DNA of 64,000 nucleotides from Liquidambar formosana (taxonomy: Eukaryota > Streptophyta > Magnoliopsida > Saxifragales > Altingiaceae), in NCBI GenBank assembly GCA_039720395.1, contig CM077826.1, positions 33,228,810 to 33,292,809 on the forward strand, in the 5' to 3' direction. Below the pieces are notes generated by a model, which saw nothing but the letters and a program-made list of their open reading frames with translations, searched no databases and had not been told where the DNA came from. Below, one piece after another: positions 46,900 to 58,278 of this stretch (position 1 is its first letter; every line of letters starts with the position of its first letter). The translations under genes were made by a program, and so were the position numbers.

Positions 46900-49250
46900 A
46901 AGAAATGGGATACAATCTTAAGAATATTCTTTGACAAGAAATCCTCTGATTCTCCTCTTTGTGGAGATGTGAGGGCTTCAAGAAGCGGTTTTCTCAGACC
47001 GGATGAAGAAAACGTAGTAGACTCGTAAAATTTCATAGTGAGTACTTGACTTGGAGTTGATGGAGAGTATCGCGGCGAGTGCTTCATTTGGATTTGATGG
47101 ACCGAGTGAAGAACTTCTTTGGGGCTTTTTGAGCTTCAATCCGACAAAACTTCCTCTCTCTTGTTCTTCATCTTCTTTGGTGGCCATCTCTATTTATGAA
47201 TGTGGATTCAAGACTAAGGTGGTGATAAGGATAGCTAAATAGATAATTCCCTTTAAATTTATTTTGTGAGATAAATATCTATTTTTCTATGGTTATCCTC
47301 ATCATGATCTTATCTACCTTCCAAGCACATTAAATTTGAACTTCATGTGATACATGTGAAGCTTTGATTTATAGAAAGTTTTTCTTGAATGCCACCTAGG
47401 TGACACATGGCATCCATTGATTTGTTGCATTTATAAGGGAGGCAATTCATTTTTCTTATAGAGAGATGTGTTTTTTGTGACGCACGGCATCTCCATCGAT
47501 GGCAAAAATTTCTCCGCCTACACACTTTTTTTTTTTTTCTTTCAAAAACACATTTTGATGTTTATCATGGGTCTTGTTTGATAGATCTTGATGAGTAGAT
47601 TCTTAAAAAACTAATTGTATGAAATGGAACTAGGTAAAAAAAATTTACTTAAAATGCGAGTGTTGCTCTCTTCAACATTTATTTCATTTTTCCTTTTTCT
47701 TATTTTTTTTTTCTTTTTCCAAAATCAATGACCGTATACAATGCTAGAAGGAGACGACCTATAGATATACTTTAATAAGATGAGAGAGAATTGACCATTT
47801 CCAATGACAATGTAATCATGTGAAGACAGTGAGGAGAGTGCGCCCCAACTCCTCATCCAGCCATCCCCAAGAACGTGATAGTCACATACTTTTTGCCTTT
47901 TTGGTCACTAATTGGGTCCATCACCCATTAATTCTATAGTAAATGGGGCCAATCTTCCAATCAACTCACCTAGACAATTTCTCTTCTCATCATGGGACGG
48001 GTAGTAGCAGACTATTAATTCTAAAGTAAATGAGCTAAGCTTGTTTGTTGGGTGCATTTATATTAAACAAAATATTATACTACCGAAGTTGATGACCTAC
48101 CCCCGAGTTGATATCTTGCTCCCTCATTGTCAGCTCATGTTTTTCCCATCCAAATATTAAGAACAATATGTCTTACTCTATTTTTTAATAACAAAATCTT
48201 TCTCTCCTATTTTTATTTTTTATTCTTTTTATTTATATATTGGTCAAGATCCTTAGACTTAAATTTTTACATTTCATTCTTAAGTCATTGGATTCACAAA
48301 ATCTAACGGTATTCTAAAAGATTGACATGGTCAAGCTTCACTCGCCATATATTTAACAAATCAGCTGAGATGCAAAAATAAAGTGCAAAAAAGAAATCCC
48401 TATCCTAATCCTTTCTTTTTTTCTTTTTTATTTTTTTATACATTTAAGTACAAATATATATACCGGAAGTAAGCTCATAATACAATAATTCTTGTTCAAC
48501 CCTAGGACATCATCATTTAATCAATTTAACTACTCAGGATAAGTCTTATAAAAATAAAAAATAAAAAACTACCCAGAATAAGGGTCCGGTGCTTAAGAAA
48601 CTAAAAGTATCCTCTGCTCGAGCTCTCACCTAGAACTTTCTTTTCTTTTTTCTTTTCTTTTTTCTTTTTTCCATTATTCGGAGCATGCAATTATAGACAT
48701 GCACCACGTCATTAAATTTATCATGTTGAGTTCATCATATATTAGTATAAATTTAACCAAAAGCAATTTTAAATGGGTTTTATACTTGCGGGTCAAAATT
48801 GAGGGAGAATTTTGATCAAATAGTGTTGGATGAGATATTATTTCAAACTTTGATTGTCGTGGGTCATGTGGCATTTATAATGACATTTTGTAAGTGGAAC
48901 TTCTAAAGAATCCTTTATCCGATGGTATAACCTGTTTTTTGAGATTCATGTAATATCCATTGAAATGTGGAGAGAACAACCTTGATTTGTGTATGTGATT
49001 AAATCAAATGACATTTTATGATAAAATTTTAGATCCTTAGGGAACATGTTAAAATACATTGAATGAAGTAAAAAGTACATGAAAAATGTATTTACATAAT
49101 TGCCAATGCATTTCGATATTTTTCAATCTACACCATTTTTTATCATTTTCTATGCCTTTTCATTTTTTTTTAATACTATCTCAACTATTTTCTATACATG
49201 TTCATATTTTCTTACGCACTTTTTGCACCATTAAATGTAACTTAACATGC
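46900..49250. other. Spacer without a supported gene
   Basis: A 69-codon minus-strand frame at 46978-47187 starting MATKEDEEQERGSF is followed by no recognisable domain. The rest is AT-rich with pyrimidine tracts at 48410-48440 and 48640-48672. Nothing further is seen. Confidence 0.5.
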
Positions 49251-49264
49251 GCCCTTAGAGTACA

Positions 49265-49468
49265 CTCTTTTTTTTTTTTTTTTTCGCCTTTCCAAATGAG
49301 GGGTATCACAAGCCTGCTTTCGTTGAGGTTTGAGCCCAACCTAATCCCTCTGCTGCATAGACCACCCCTAAGTCCATGCATCTAAACATTAGAGAGTTGA
49401 AACTTGAACTCGAGACCTCCGATTCATGAGCCATGATGCTTTGCCATCTACACTATCCTTACCAGTTA
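49265..49468 (-). mobile_element. Second tRNA-derived SINE
   Basis: Minus-strand reading shows a TAGTGTAGATGGC A-box-like block, a B-box-like GAGTTCAAGTTTC, and a poly-A tail (T-run 49267-49284). Direct repeats AGAGTACA at 49257-49264 and 49469-49476 flank it. It is diverged and of a different family from the one at 9023. Confidence 0.65.
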
Positions 49469-49564
49469 AGAGTACATATTAATTTGACCCTACATTTTTT
49501 TTTCTTCACTAAATACACCTTAACAAGTGCCGTGTCATTAGCAACCACCAACATTAATACAAAT

Positions 49565-49704
49565 AGGGGGGATTTTAGATTGGTAGGCAAACGGGAAATA
49601 TAATTACAATGCAGTGTAAATTATTACTAACTTTCTAATAAATAACCACTAACTCAACTAAGAATGACTACTAATTGTAATTTTACTAATCTAAAATTCC
49701 CCCT
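49565..49704. mobile_element. Short MITE with AGGGGG...CCCCCT termini
   Basis: Left end AGGGGGGATTTTAGATTGGT is inverted at the right as ACTAATCTAAAATTCCCCCT. About 140 bp. Target duplication is unclear. Confidence 0.6.
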
Positions 49705-49889
49705 AATAAATATAACTAGAACATACTCTACCTGCGCAACCAGACGAGCATTTCCTCCATTTCTGTATCCCAATTCCAAAAATCGACTTATATTTTTACT
49801 GAGAATTGTAATTAAACACAATTTTAATGGCATTGTTCCTTAAAATCTAATGCCATATAATTAGGTAGTAACTAGTAACTAGTAAGGTA

Positions 49890-50224
49890 GGAGCTAGCAG
49901 ACTTTGATATGTCATAATGTAAGGGCCTTTAATGACGATAGTTATATAGATGGCACCTAGCTAATGCACATGGTCTGTCTTAAACTCATATGATATAATT
50001 AGGACCAACAATTTGATGAAGCCAGTTGGATGTAGTAATTATAATAAAGATTAGGTCAAATTAATGACATTTTATTGTTGTAGTTGAACATTCTTTATTT
50101 ATTTATTTATTGATTTATTTTGGTACCACTATATATACCAGTCCTTTTGAAGGAAACTAGTTAAAAGCAAACCCTAAATCCTAAAAATCAGCCTACTTTT
50201 ACATGGGGCGGAAAAAATTAATAA
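49890..50224. repeat. Diverged duplication, left copy
   Basis: Shares ordered blocks with 56855-57235: CAACAATTTGATGAAGCC, GTAGTTGAACA, GTTAAAAGCAAACCCTAAAT, then an ATTTTTACATGG-type block. Similarity is patchy but collinear. Confidence 0.5.
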
Positions 50225-52622
50225 GGCCATGTTTATTTGGTTGGAATGGAATGAGTGGGAATGGAATTTGATTCCATACTCAAAATAGTCTGGTATGGAA
50301 TGAGATTGAAATAAACATTGCGGAATCTGTCACACCCCAAACCCAAAAGACTGGATTTGGCGACATGATTGTCATAACCCACATAGGACTATGTCCCACA
50401 TAGGCTAGACCACTTAACAATATCAATCTGTGATAAATCTGTCTCCAATAATCCATTCACAATAAAATTCAAGACATAGCATAACTAAAATCTCAATAAT
50501 TAATTAAAATAATTAGATAAATTCATATCCATCAAGGTAAATTGTTACCTCCAATAACCTACTACAACGTCCATTGAAATAATAAACTAATTCTTCTAAC
50601 TACTAAAATATAAGTTCTAATCAAACTAGCAGATCAAGCTGTCGACATCCTAACTCTTCGTACGCGGAAGCCACTCACATCAAGCTATTCATCTGTGGGG
50701 AAAAATATAAGGAGTGAGCATAACGCTCAGCAAAAAAACATTACACAATATATACAGGAAGAGGTCAAGCATATTCGTACGATTGATTTTGAAAAAAAAA
50801 ACATGAGTACAAAACGATAGAGTTTTACAATAAATCATTTCTTTCAATTCGATAGGCATATAAATTTTTAGAAGTAATTCTCTTGCTTTCAATTCAATAA
50901 ACAATGACACTGAAACATTTTCGATAACAATTCATTCGATAAATCACTTTAAAATCACTGATTGATAATACGAATCAATAAAACATTAGTTCATACAAGT
51001 ACTTCCTCTGGCTAAACTCACATTCAATAGGCGCCCATCATCGTGGGACTTTACACTACATCAGTACTGATAACCAACAGTATTAGAATCCCCTGCTGGC
51101 ACGGACTAATTTTCCAACAGTATTAGAATCCCCTGCTGAGACGGACCAATAATCTAATCAGAGTTCCCACTTATACAAAAAAAACATTTGGCAAATATCT
51201 TTCACTAATAAAATAGATTCAAAACACGTATGTAAACAATTTCAATAAATGACTATTTTGCTTGACCCATAGTACATAAGAAATAACTAATTTAATAGTA
51301 AAACAATTTTGAAAACAATTGTCCATAAATCATTGGCTCACAAAAGAGGAATAAAAATAAGATTTATTTTTATTTAAACAAAAAGGGCGATACATTGTGC
51401 AAGTTCCCTTACCTCAAGCCAAACCTTCAACAATCCAAGCGATCAAACTCCTAACAATCCCAACGCTATTCAGAACCTAAAATCAATAATATTATTTATC
51501 AATAAATCATACTTAAACTAAAGGGTTTCTCCAACTAGATGGTGCGTTAAGGGTTTAATGTCTAATTCTCATGGCCTTATAATGCTTACTATATTTAATA
51601 TAATTAATATATACACTAACGTGGCATTAAAATAGACTCATGTTAAATTATAAGTTAATAGTTTTGAATTACATTTTAACACAACAAAGTTACCAGTCAA
51701 TCCGAGAGAAGGTGACTATCAACAGATGTGAAGTTGACAGTCAGAATGTAGTAAAACAGCAGCAGATTTTGTATTAACTTCCTATGCTACCCAGGGCAAA
51801 AGCAGAAGTTCACCCACTGATTTTCCCTCAAAATCAGTCCCTAAATCTGTGGGAGAAGTATTTGTGGAAGGGTGTACATGGGATGTAGTGGTGGAAGTGG
51901 TGGAAACCACCATTTTTGCCATTCCTTGTTACCCAAACCCAGAGAAAGAGATTTTTGGTGGTTGGATGATCTTGTGCAGTAGCTATGAAGGGGTTTTTTT
52001 GAGTGGTGGTGATGATGGTTTAGTGGTTTTAGAAGTGATAGAGATGGAGGATTGGATTAGAGAAGAAAATATTGATAACACAGTAAAGTTACCAGTCAAC
52101 AGATGGTAAGTTACCTGTAAACAGACACGAAGTTGGCAGTCGATTCGTACAAAACAGCAACAGCTCCTCCTTTTTCCTTCTCTCTTGCTTTCTTTTCTTT
52201 TTTTCTCTCTTTATATTGTTTTCAGTCAAAAGAATATTAATCCTCCATAAAGGTTTCTTATATAGGGTGCAAGTTAATCCTAACCTAATTAGGATTACTT
52301 TCAAAGTGAGTGTTTGATTAGGATACGAACACTATCTCTCATTGATTAGAAAACAATTACCTTGTTTGGCTACAAAGTTGAACGTGTTTGAGGTTAATCC
52401 TAAATTAACTCATACGTTTAAATCTAATTAAAGGAATCAATTTTATAATTAATTAATTAAACCTAAGAAAAATTCAGGGTATTACAGAATCAATATCATT
52501 ATAATTCATTACTACTGTTTGATTCCATTCCCATTAAATTATCTCCTCCAAATATGTTGTTTGAAATGAATTGAAATGAGATTTCATTTCATCCATTTCA
52601 TTCCCACCAAACAAACATGGCC
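50225..52622. mobile_element. MITE (GGCCATGTTT termini) interrupted by a solo LTR
   Basis: GGCCATGTTTATTTGGTTGG (50225-50244) is inverted at the right end as CCACCAAACAAACATGGCC (52604-52622). Without the LTR the element is about 240 bp. The termini recall hAT-type MITEs; a target duplication could not be established. Confidence 0.65.
50328..52486 (-). mobile_element. Solo LTR, gypsy-like (TGTAATACCCTG...GGGTGTGACA)
   Basis: Plus-strand ends are TGTCACACCCCAAACCC and CAGGGTATTACA, flanked by a perfect duplication GAATC at 50323-50327 and 52487-52491. Length 2159 bp. The minus-strand form starting TGTAATACCC and ending GGGTGTGACA, with CTATATAAG near 52257-52265, is typical of plant gypsy LTRs. 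The plus-strand frame at 51849-52109 has no recognised domain. Confidence 0.88.
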
Positions 52623-52724
52623 TAAGGATAATAGGCAACTAAATGTATATGCCCCATGTACACAAAGCATGAGTCATGTGCTATCACATCAAATAAAAAT
52701 GTTGTCATTGAGCCTATTTAGATT

Positions 52725-53254
52725 TAGGGGTGCAATTGAGTCGGTTTGGCTTCAATCCAGAATTAAACCAATCAAGGATTTGTTCTCATTTTGTTAATCC
52801 AGAACCAAGCCATGTACTATTAGAACCAAACCGACCCAACCCATGCAAAGTTTAGATTGGTTCGAATTGGTTCATTTTCATAAAATTATTTTGTTACAAG
52901 AAAATATTAAAGATCATTGCAACAGAGAAATATTTAAGTAATAAAATCAAGCAAAAGACATAAATTTGTTATCTTTTCATGGACAATAATTAGTTTTTCA
53001 AAATACAGAAGCACAATGAAAATTGAAATTGGAACAATGGTAAGTTTGTAACGTGACACTCATATATATATATATATATATACAGAGGCGATCCCATCAG
53101 TACGTGATGATGTAAGTTACATCAGCACTATGCATTGGGGGTTATACCTCTTACATTGATTTAATTCCCCTCACATCTCACTAATGCACAAGATATAACT
53201 CCCAATGCAGGTTTTGATATAAGTTATATCAGCACGTGCTTACCTGATCATCAT

Positions 53255-53302
<48 letters not shown>

Positions 53303-53544
53303 GTTAATAGTTAATGTCAGATTATACTATATATTTATATATACAAAGTCAGTTCTCAGGTTGGGTCAGTTTACCCGATGTCTCAACCTTAAACCAAATC
53401 AAATAAAAATCAGTTCTTAATTTTTCAATTTAGAACCGAACCAAGATAGCTCAAGAATCAAACCTAACCAACCCAACCCAACCCAACCCCTGAAGTTAGT
53501 TTCCAATTGGTTTTCAATTTGTATCGGACCAAGTTGCACCCCTA
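52725..53544. mobile_element. TIR element with TAGGGGTGCAA ends, hosting a Micron-like insert
   Basis: TAGGGGTGCAATTGAGTCGG at the left and TTGCACCCCTA at the right are inverted repeats. The interior has the repeated ACCGACCCAACCC / CCAACCCAACCC-type motifs common in this class of plant repeats. The Micron-like copy at 53083-53256 is inserted inside. No transposase. Confidence 0.55.
53083..53256. mobile_element. Micron-like MITE, copy 2
   Basis: Lies between (TA)n at 53062-53082 and 53257-53298. It contains GTAAGTTACATCAGCAC, GCATTGGGGGTTATACC, CTAATGCACAAGATATAACT and ends CACGTGCTTACCTGATCATC, closely matching 56301-56477. Confidence 0.8.
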
Positions 53545-53689
53545 ATTTAACGTGTTGCGAAAAATTTTGTTCACCCTTGTTATCCAATATGATGATCTGC
53601 TAAAGGAGATCGATCAGGTTCTTCAACAAACAGTCTTCTTCAAGTTGACACGGCACAAAGTAACCTAAACCATCAACTTGTAATGGTAA

Positions 53690-53830
53690 AGAAAGAAGTA
53701 TATATAACTCTATCGTTGCCTTTCAACACTATTCCTTTCCTTCTAGATCTCCTATGTAAATGAATCTTGAATCTTGAGTACTCTTGAACAACGATTGGTA
53801 TCAGCACAGCCCTTCCTTTTCTCTCTCTAT
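53690..53830. repeat. Duplication of SurE-proximal sequence, or LTR end, left copy
   Basis: CCTTTCAACACTATTCCTTT, then CTCCTATGTAAATG and GAACAACGATTGG match 57945-58010 just upstream of the SurE gene. The end TTGAACAACGATTGGTATCAG also resembles an LTR end followed by a tRNA-Met PBS, so an LTR origin is possible for both copies. Confidence 0.55.
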
Positions 53831-53879
53831 CTCCCTCTCTCTCTGAAGTCTTTTGTATGATAGATTCTTCTTACAAAAT

Positions 53880-56280
53880 CCTTGGAAGAGACGGGCCAAT
53901 TTCATAATTTTTGTAGGCAAGCTAGGCATAATGTTTTATGCATGCTCTAAGGCAGGTTGACCGGTAACCTTCCTTAGAGCGCATAATTTAACCAGTTAGA
54001 GTACAGGGACTCCTCTTATATATAGGGATGGCATAATTAAAGAATTTTTGTATAATGGATTCTTCTTATATATATGTTTTGTGCGCCATATGTGCTTGAC
54101 CGGTAACCTTTGCAACTGTCAGCATTTGGTACTCTCTTGGCTTCAATAATTTATTGAAACTTAACGTTATGATTTCTATATAGGGATGGGTAACGGGAAC
54201 GGATTTTATGGGGCCTGCCCTGCCGATCTTTATTGGAAAGGATTTGAGACATTACTTAATGGGGGACAAGCTTTTGGATTTTTAAGAAACCCTATAGAGT
54301 ATAGGGAAGGTTGAGATTTTCTTTAAAAAGCTGCATTGTACCCATCCCAATTAAATATTTAGTTTTACTATTATGCCGTTTTAAACTAATAATATTTTAA
54401 AACACCACCTTGAATATACAAACATTTTTATTTCCAAAGGACTATGCTATTTCACCCACATTCTCTCACCTATTCATATGTGGTAGTTTCTCTTTATTTT
54501 ATACTGGACCCCACATGATTGTTTGCACCTATACACTTTTGACACATAATTAGGTGGGTGGCAAAAAATGATAGTTATCATCACAAATAAAAGTGACAAT
54601 TCAAAATAGTGGCATTTCATGAATTCCTCAAAATTGAATTTACAACATCAACTATAGTAATAACTTATAGCATTTTAAAATATTCTAATTCAAGGTGATA
54701 GATTTATACCTTCAATCCTATGTAAAATTTATTGAATTGTTTAATTTCGAATTGGACAACCAAACAGTGCATTAATATATGGGCACTACTTTTGTAAAAT
54801 TTTGTCCACATGTAGGAGACAAGTAGTGTTGTCTGGAATTTTGGTGTTTGTTGAGATGGTTAGTATGAACTTATTTAGTCATAATTTGTAGTGATTTTAC
54901 ATAGAAATTTAGCATTGTTGGTGTTTGTTGATGTAGCATTAGTTGGGTCAAAAAATCCTGGGTCCATCTCTGTTTCTGTATATCATCACAATTCACAAAT
55001 CATGACATTAACAGTAATAATATCTTTGACTCTCTCTCTACATAATGAAAAGAAAGCTTTAATTTTAATCGTAAATTAATTATTTCTTAGCAACAGTAAA
55101 TGATTTGAGTTTAGCACTCCTCAATCCACTTTCCAGGAAGCTCACCTTCATGTCGCTCTTGCTAGACACACTCTCACACGTCATGGTTTTGGCACTGCTA
55201 CGTGATCACTGCTCCTTGTTTTTTTTTTTTTTTTTTTTTTGTAAGTGGTGGACTGGTGGGTGGGCTTTGCTTCTTGGTACGTCGTTGTCTGGGTTTTTAT
55301 TGTGTTGTTTAGTCTTTGTTATGGACTATACATGTCTTGACTCTCGTTTAGCAATGATGTGATTGTTTTTGGCCATTTAAATTTTAAAAAAAAACACACA
55401 CACACACAAGAATAAAAAACAATAAAAGAAAAACACAATTCAATCGATAAAAAACAATAAATATTGTCTCCTATAATATGAAGGAAATTTGTCCTTTTGT
55501 ACATTTGGGAACTATTTCAACAAAGATTTTTTATAAATTTCAAATTCCTCTAGATGGAGGGAGAAAATCCCTCCCTAATTTGTAATATTCCTTAAAACTT
55601 TGCGATGACAATAATTTCGAACATAAAATTAAGAGGACAATTCTCCCTTAATTCAATATAATTTCCTTAATCAAGGGATATCAAATATGAGGTTTCCAAG
55701 AGGAGACCTCCACCCTTGTCTATAAATACAAGACTCTAGTCTATGAAAAGAAGCACACACACATAGCTCTTACTAACACTTTGTTAAGAAAAAGCGACAA
55801 GAACACTACCAAGTTTGTGTTCAAGATCAAGCCACACGGCTCTAAAGTCTAAACAAAACACTTCAATCCACGTGTTTAGAGAGGAATACTCTTAAGCATT
55901 TCAAGATTTAGCATTCGATGCCCCTGAATCGTAAAGCTCACAAGATTTAATTGGAGGATTACATTCTTTCGTAAAGGATATTCACATAGAATTGTACCCA
56001 TTTATTTCATTTTATACGAATAGTTATTTGTTCGCATTTCTTGTCTTTTTATTTCAGGACACGAAATTTGTGTGTACACATGGATCAATTTATTATTACA
56101 TAAATGACATTGTTTCTACTTATAAGATTTAGCTTATTTTTTTGTCTTTGTTTCTCTTGAACAAAATCTAACCACAGAAAGAGAGGAGACGAATTTTAGT
56201 AGAACATTTTCACTAGGTGTCACAAGAAACACAATTCTTCCACTTCTGTAACCCTAAATAACTCACACGCATTTATCTAT
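53880..56280. other. Spacer without a supported gene
   Basis: AT-rich sequence with a T-run at 55219-55240 and a short CA tract near 55396. Reading frames here are short and lack domains. Confidence 0.5.
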
Positions 56281-56300
56281 ATATATATATATATACACAC

Positions 56301-56690
56301 ACATGGTTATGTTTCCATCAGCACGTGTTGATATAAATTATATTAGCACTATGTATTGGGAGTTATACCCTTTGCATTGGTTCAATGTACGTCATATCCC
56401 ACTAATACATAAGATATAACTCTCAATGCAGGTGTTGATATAAGTTATATCATCATGTGCTTACCTGATCATCATCCATATCTATCTATATATATATATA
56501 TATATATAGATAGATATGGATGATGATCAGGTAAGCACGTGCTGATATAACTTACATCAAAACCTGCATTGGGAGTTGTACCTTGTGCATTAGTGAGATG
56601 TGAGGTGCATTGAATCAATGCAAGGGGTACAACTCCTAATGCATAGTGTTGACGTAACTTACATCAGCACGTGTTGATGTGATCACCTCT
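56301..56690. mobile_element. Head-to-head pair of Micron-like MITEs forming a palindrome
   Basis: Copy 3 (56301-56477) and copy 4 (56518-56690) are inverted relative to each other around a palindromic TATC/TATA spacer (56478-56517, ending GATAGATAT). The pair is bounded by (TA)n at 56277-56294 and 56691-56714. Each copy shares CAGGTAAGCACGTGCTGATA-type and GCATTGGGAGTT blocks with the copy at 53083. Confidence 0.85.
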
Positions 56691-56691
56691 A

Positions 56692-56722
<31 letters not shown>

Positions 56723-56854
56723 TCGGAGTAGGTAGGGACTTAAATTAAAAATAATTTCAAAAGATACTGTTCGTTAGAATCTGATGCAATATGGGTAGAA
56801 GTTTTTACCCCGCAAAAAAAAAAAAGAAAAAGAAAAAGAATAGAAATATAGATA

Positions 56855-57235
56855 GGAGTTAATAGACTTTGGTCTAGCATTCTTTAAGACGCTAATGGAC
56901 AGTAGGTAGATGCCTGGATGTCACTCAACTAGTACCCAGAGTTTGGTTTGAGATGATTTTATCAAAGGCCAACAGTTTGATGAAGCATTGAAGCCAATTT
57001 AATAAATGAAGCATACAGAAGGTAAGATGGATTTATTTAGCTTTAACTACTGAAGTTGAACACCAAGCTAAAAAAAAAAAAAAATGGTGAGAAAAAAATT
57101 TTGAAGTTGAAATTTTTTATTTTTACTTTTATTTTTAATTCATAGCAATGATGGACATTAGTTAGAAGCAAACTCTAGAATCATAAAAACTAATCTAATT
57201 TTGCTATGGGACCAAAAAATTTATAAACTTTAACA
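56855..57235. repeat. Diverged duplication, right copy
   Basis: Collinear blocks with 49890-50224: CCAACAGTTTGATGAAGC, GAAGTTGAACACC, TTAGTTAGAAGCAAACTCTA and CTATGGGACCAAAAAATTTA. Confidence 0.5.
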
Positions 57236-57239
57236 GGCA

Positions 57240-57940
57240 TATATGTTTCCTAAAAGTATAGACACAAAAATAATGTGCTATCATGTGAGGGTGGTTTTTT
57301 TTTTGGATAATAAACCGGTATCATTAAGAATAACTAGAGACAATCTCAATTTGAGTTTGGTCCCCAATAAAATCAGGGTCTCTCCTCCATCTCCATCTAC
57401 ACTAAGAAACATCCAACATTACAGGCAAATTTAGATCCAACATTACAAGCAAATTTAGTGTCACAGTGAGTAAAAACACAGTTGTTGAAAGCCTTTTTTT
57501 TTTTTTTTTTTTCTTGGAACTTTTTTTTAGCTAAGAAGGCTAAAACTTATTTGATGTGCCCTGGCTCATTAGAAGTTTGGCAAAGAGTACTAAATATAGT
57601 ATACTAATAAATGAGACAAATAAGATTCTTGACCTTTTCCTTCAAATCCGAAATGAAAAAAAGATACACGAGAAATGATAAAGAGAAAAATTGTTTGTAA
57701 TTATGATATGATTGTGATATTACAAATTAATAAAAACCAGATAAAATAGGATTATAAAGAACTTTTACCACCGTAATCTTACTTTGTTTGGTTTTTATTA
57801 ACCGTGCAACCATCGTAGCAATAATTTGGGAAACTCACTCAACGATAAAATGAGAATATATTGAAGATTCAAAGTCTTCCTATCGAACTTAATAAAAAGA
57901 AAAAGAAAATAAAAAAGAAAAAAGAAAAGGCGGTTCTCCC
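57240..57940. other. AT-rich spacer with poly-T tracts
   Basis: T-runs at about 57295-57304 and 57496-57512 may be tails of old retroposed copies, but no Pol III boxes or coding motifs are visible. No gene. Confidence 0.4.
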
Positions 57941-57944
57941 AAAT

Positions 57945-58278
57945 TTCCTTTCAACACTATTCCTTTCTTTCTCTCCTACGTAAGTGGAGTGGATATTGAA
58001 CAACGATTGGCACAAGTCATCTCTTTCTCTCTCTCTCTAAAAGTCCTCTCTCTCTCTCTCTCTCTCTCTCGCTCTAAATAACGCCGTTAGAACCGGTCTA
58101 CCTATCCCTTAGAGGAATCACCCTTTTCATTTCAGCGCTTTATTACCCTCCTTTTTTTTTTTTGGCACTCTCTCTCTCTCTCTAGGGTTTTGATTCTTCA
58201 ACAGCACCCAAAATCCTCTCACCTCAATCATCACCCAACCCATTATCTCTCTCTCTACTCTCTTTCCCTCCCTCTTTG
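57945..58278 (+). promoter_or_regulatory. CT-rich promoter/5' UTR region of the SurE gene
   Basis: Contains (CT)n tracts at about 58021-58076 and 58168-58184 and again just before the ATG. CT-rich leaders are common at plant transcription starts. No clear TATA box is found in this stretch. Confidence 0.5.

Noticed and set aside
46978..47187. 69-codon minus-strand frame starting MATKEDEEQERGSF
   Set aside because: The start looks plausible, but no domain, splice structure or neighbour supports a gene, so it is only mentioned in the spacer entry.
57243..57434. Poly-T block followed by AACCGGTATCATTAAG as a SINE or LINE tail
   Set aside because: Only a T-run is visible; no Pol III boxes, reverse transcriptase or flanking duplication supports it.
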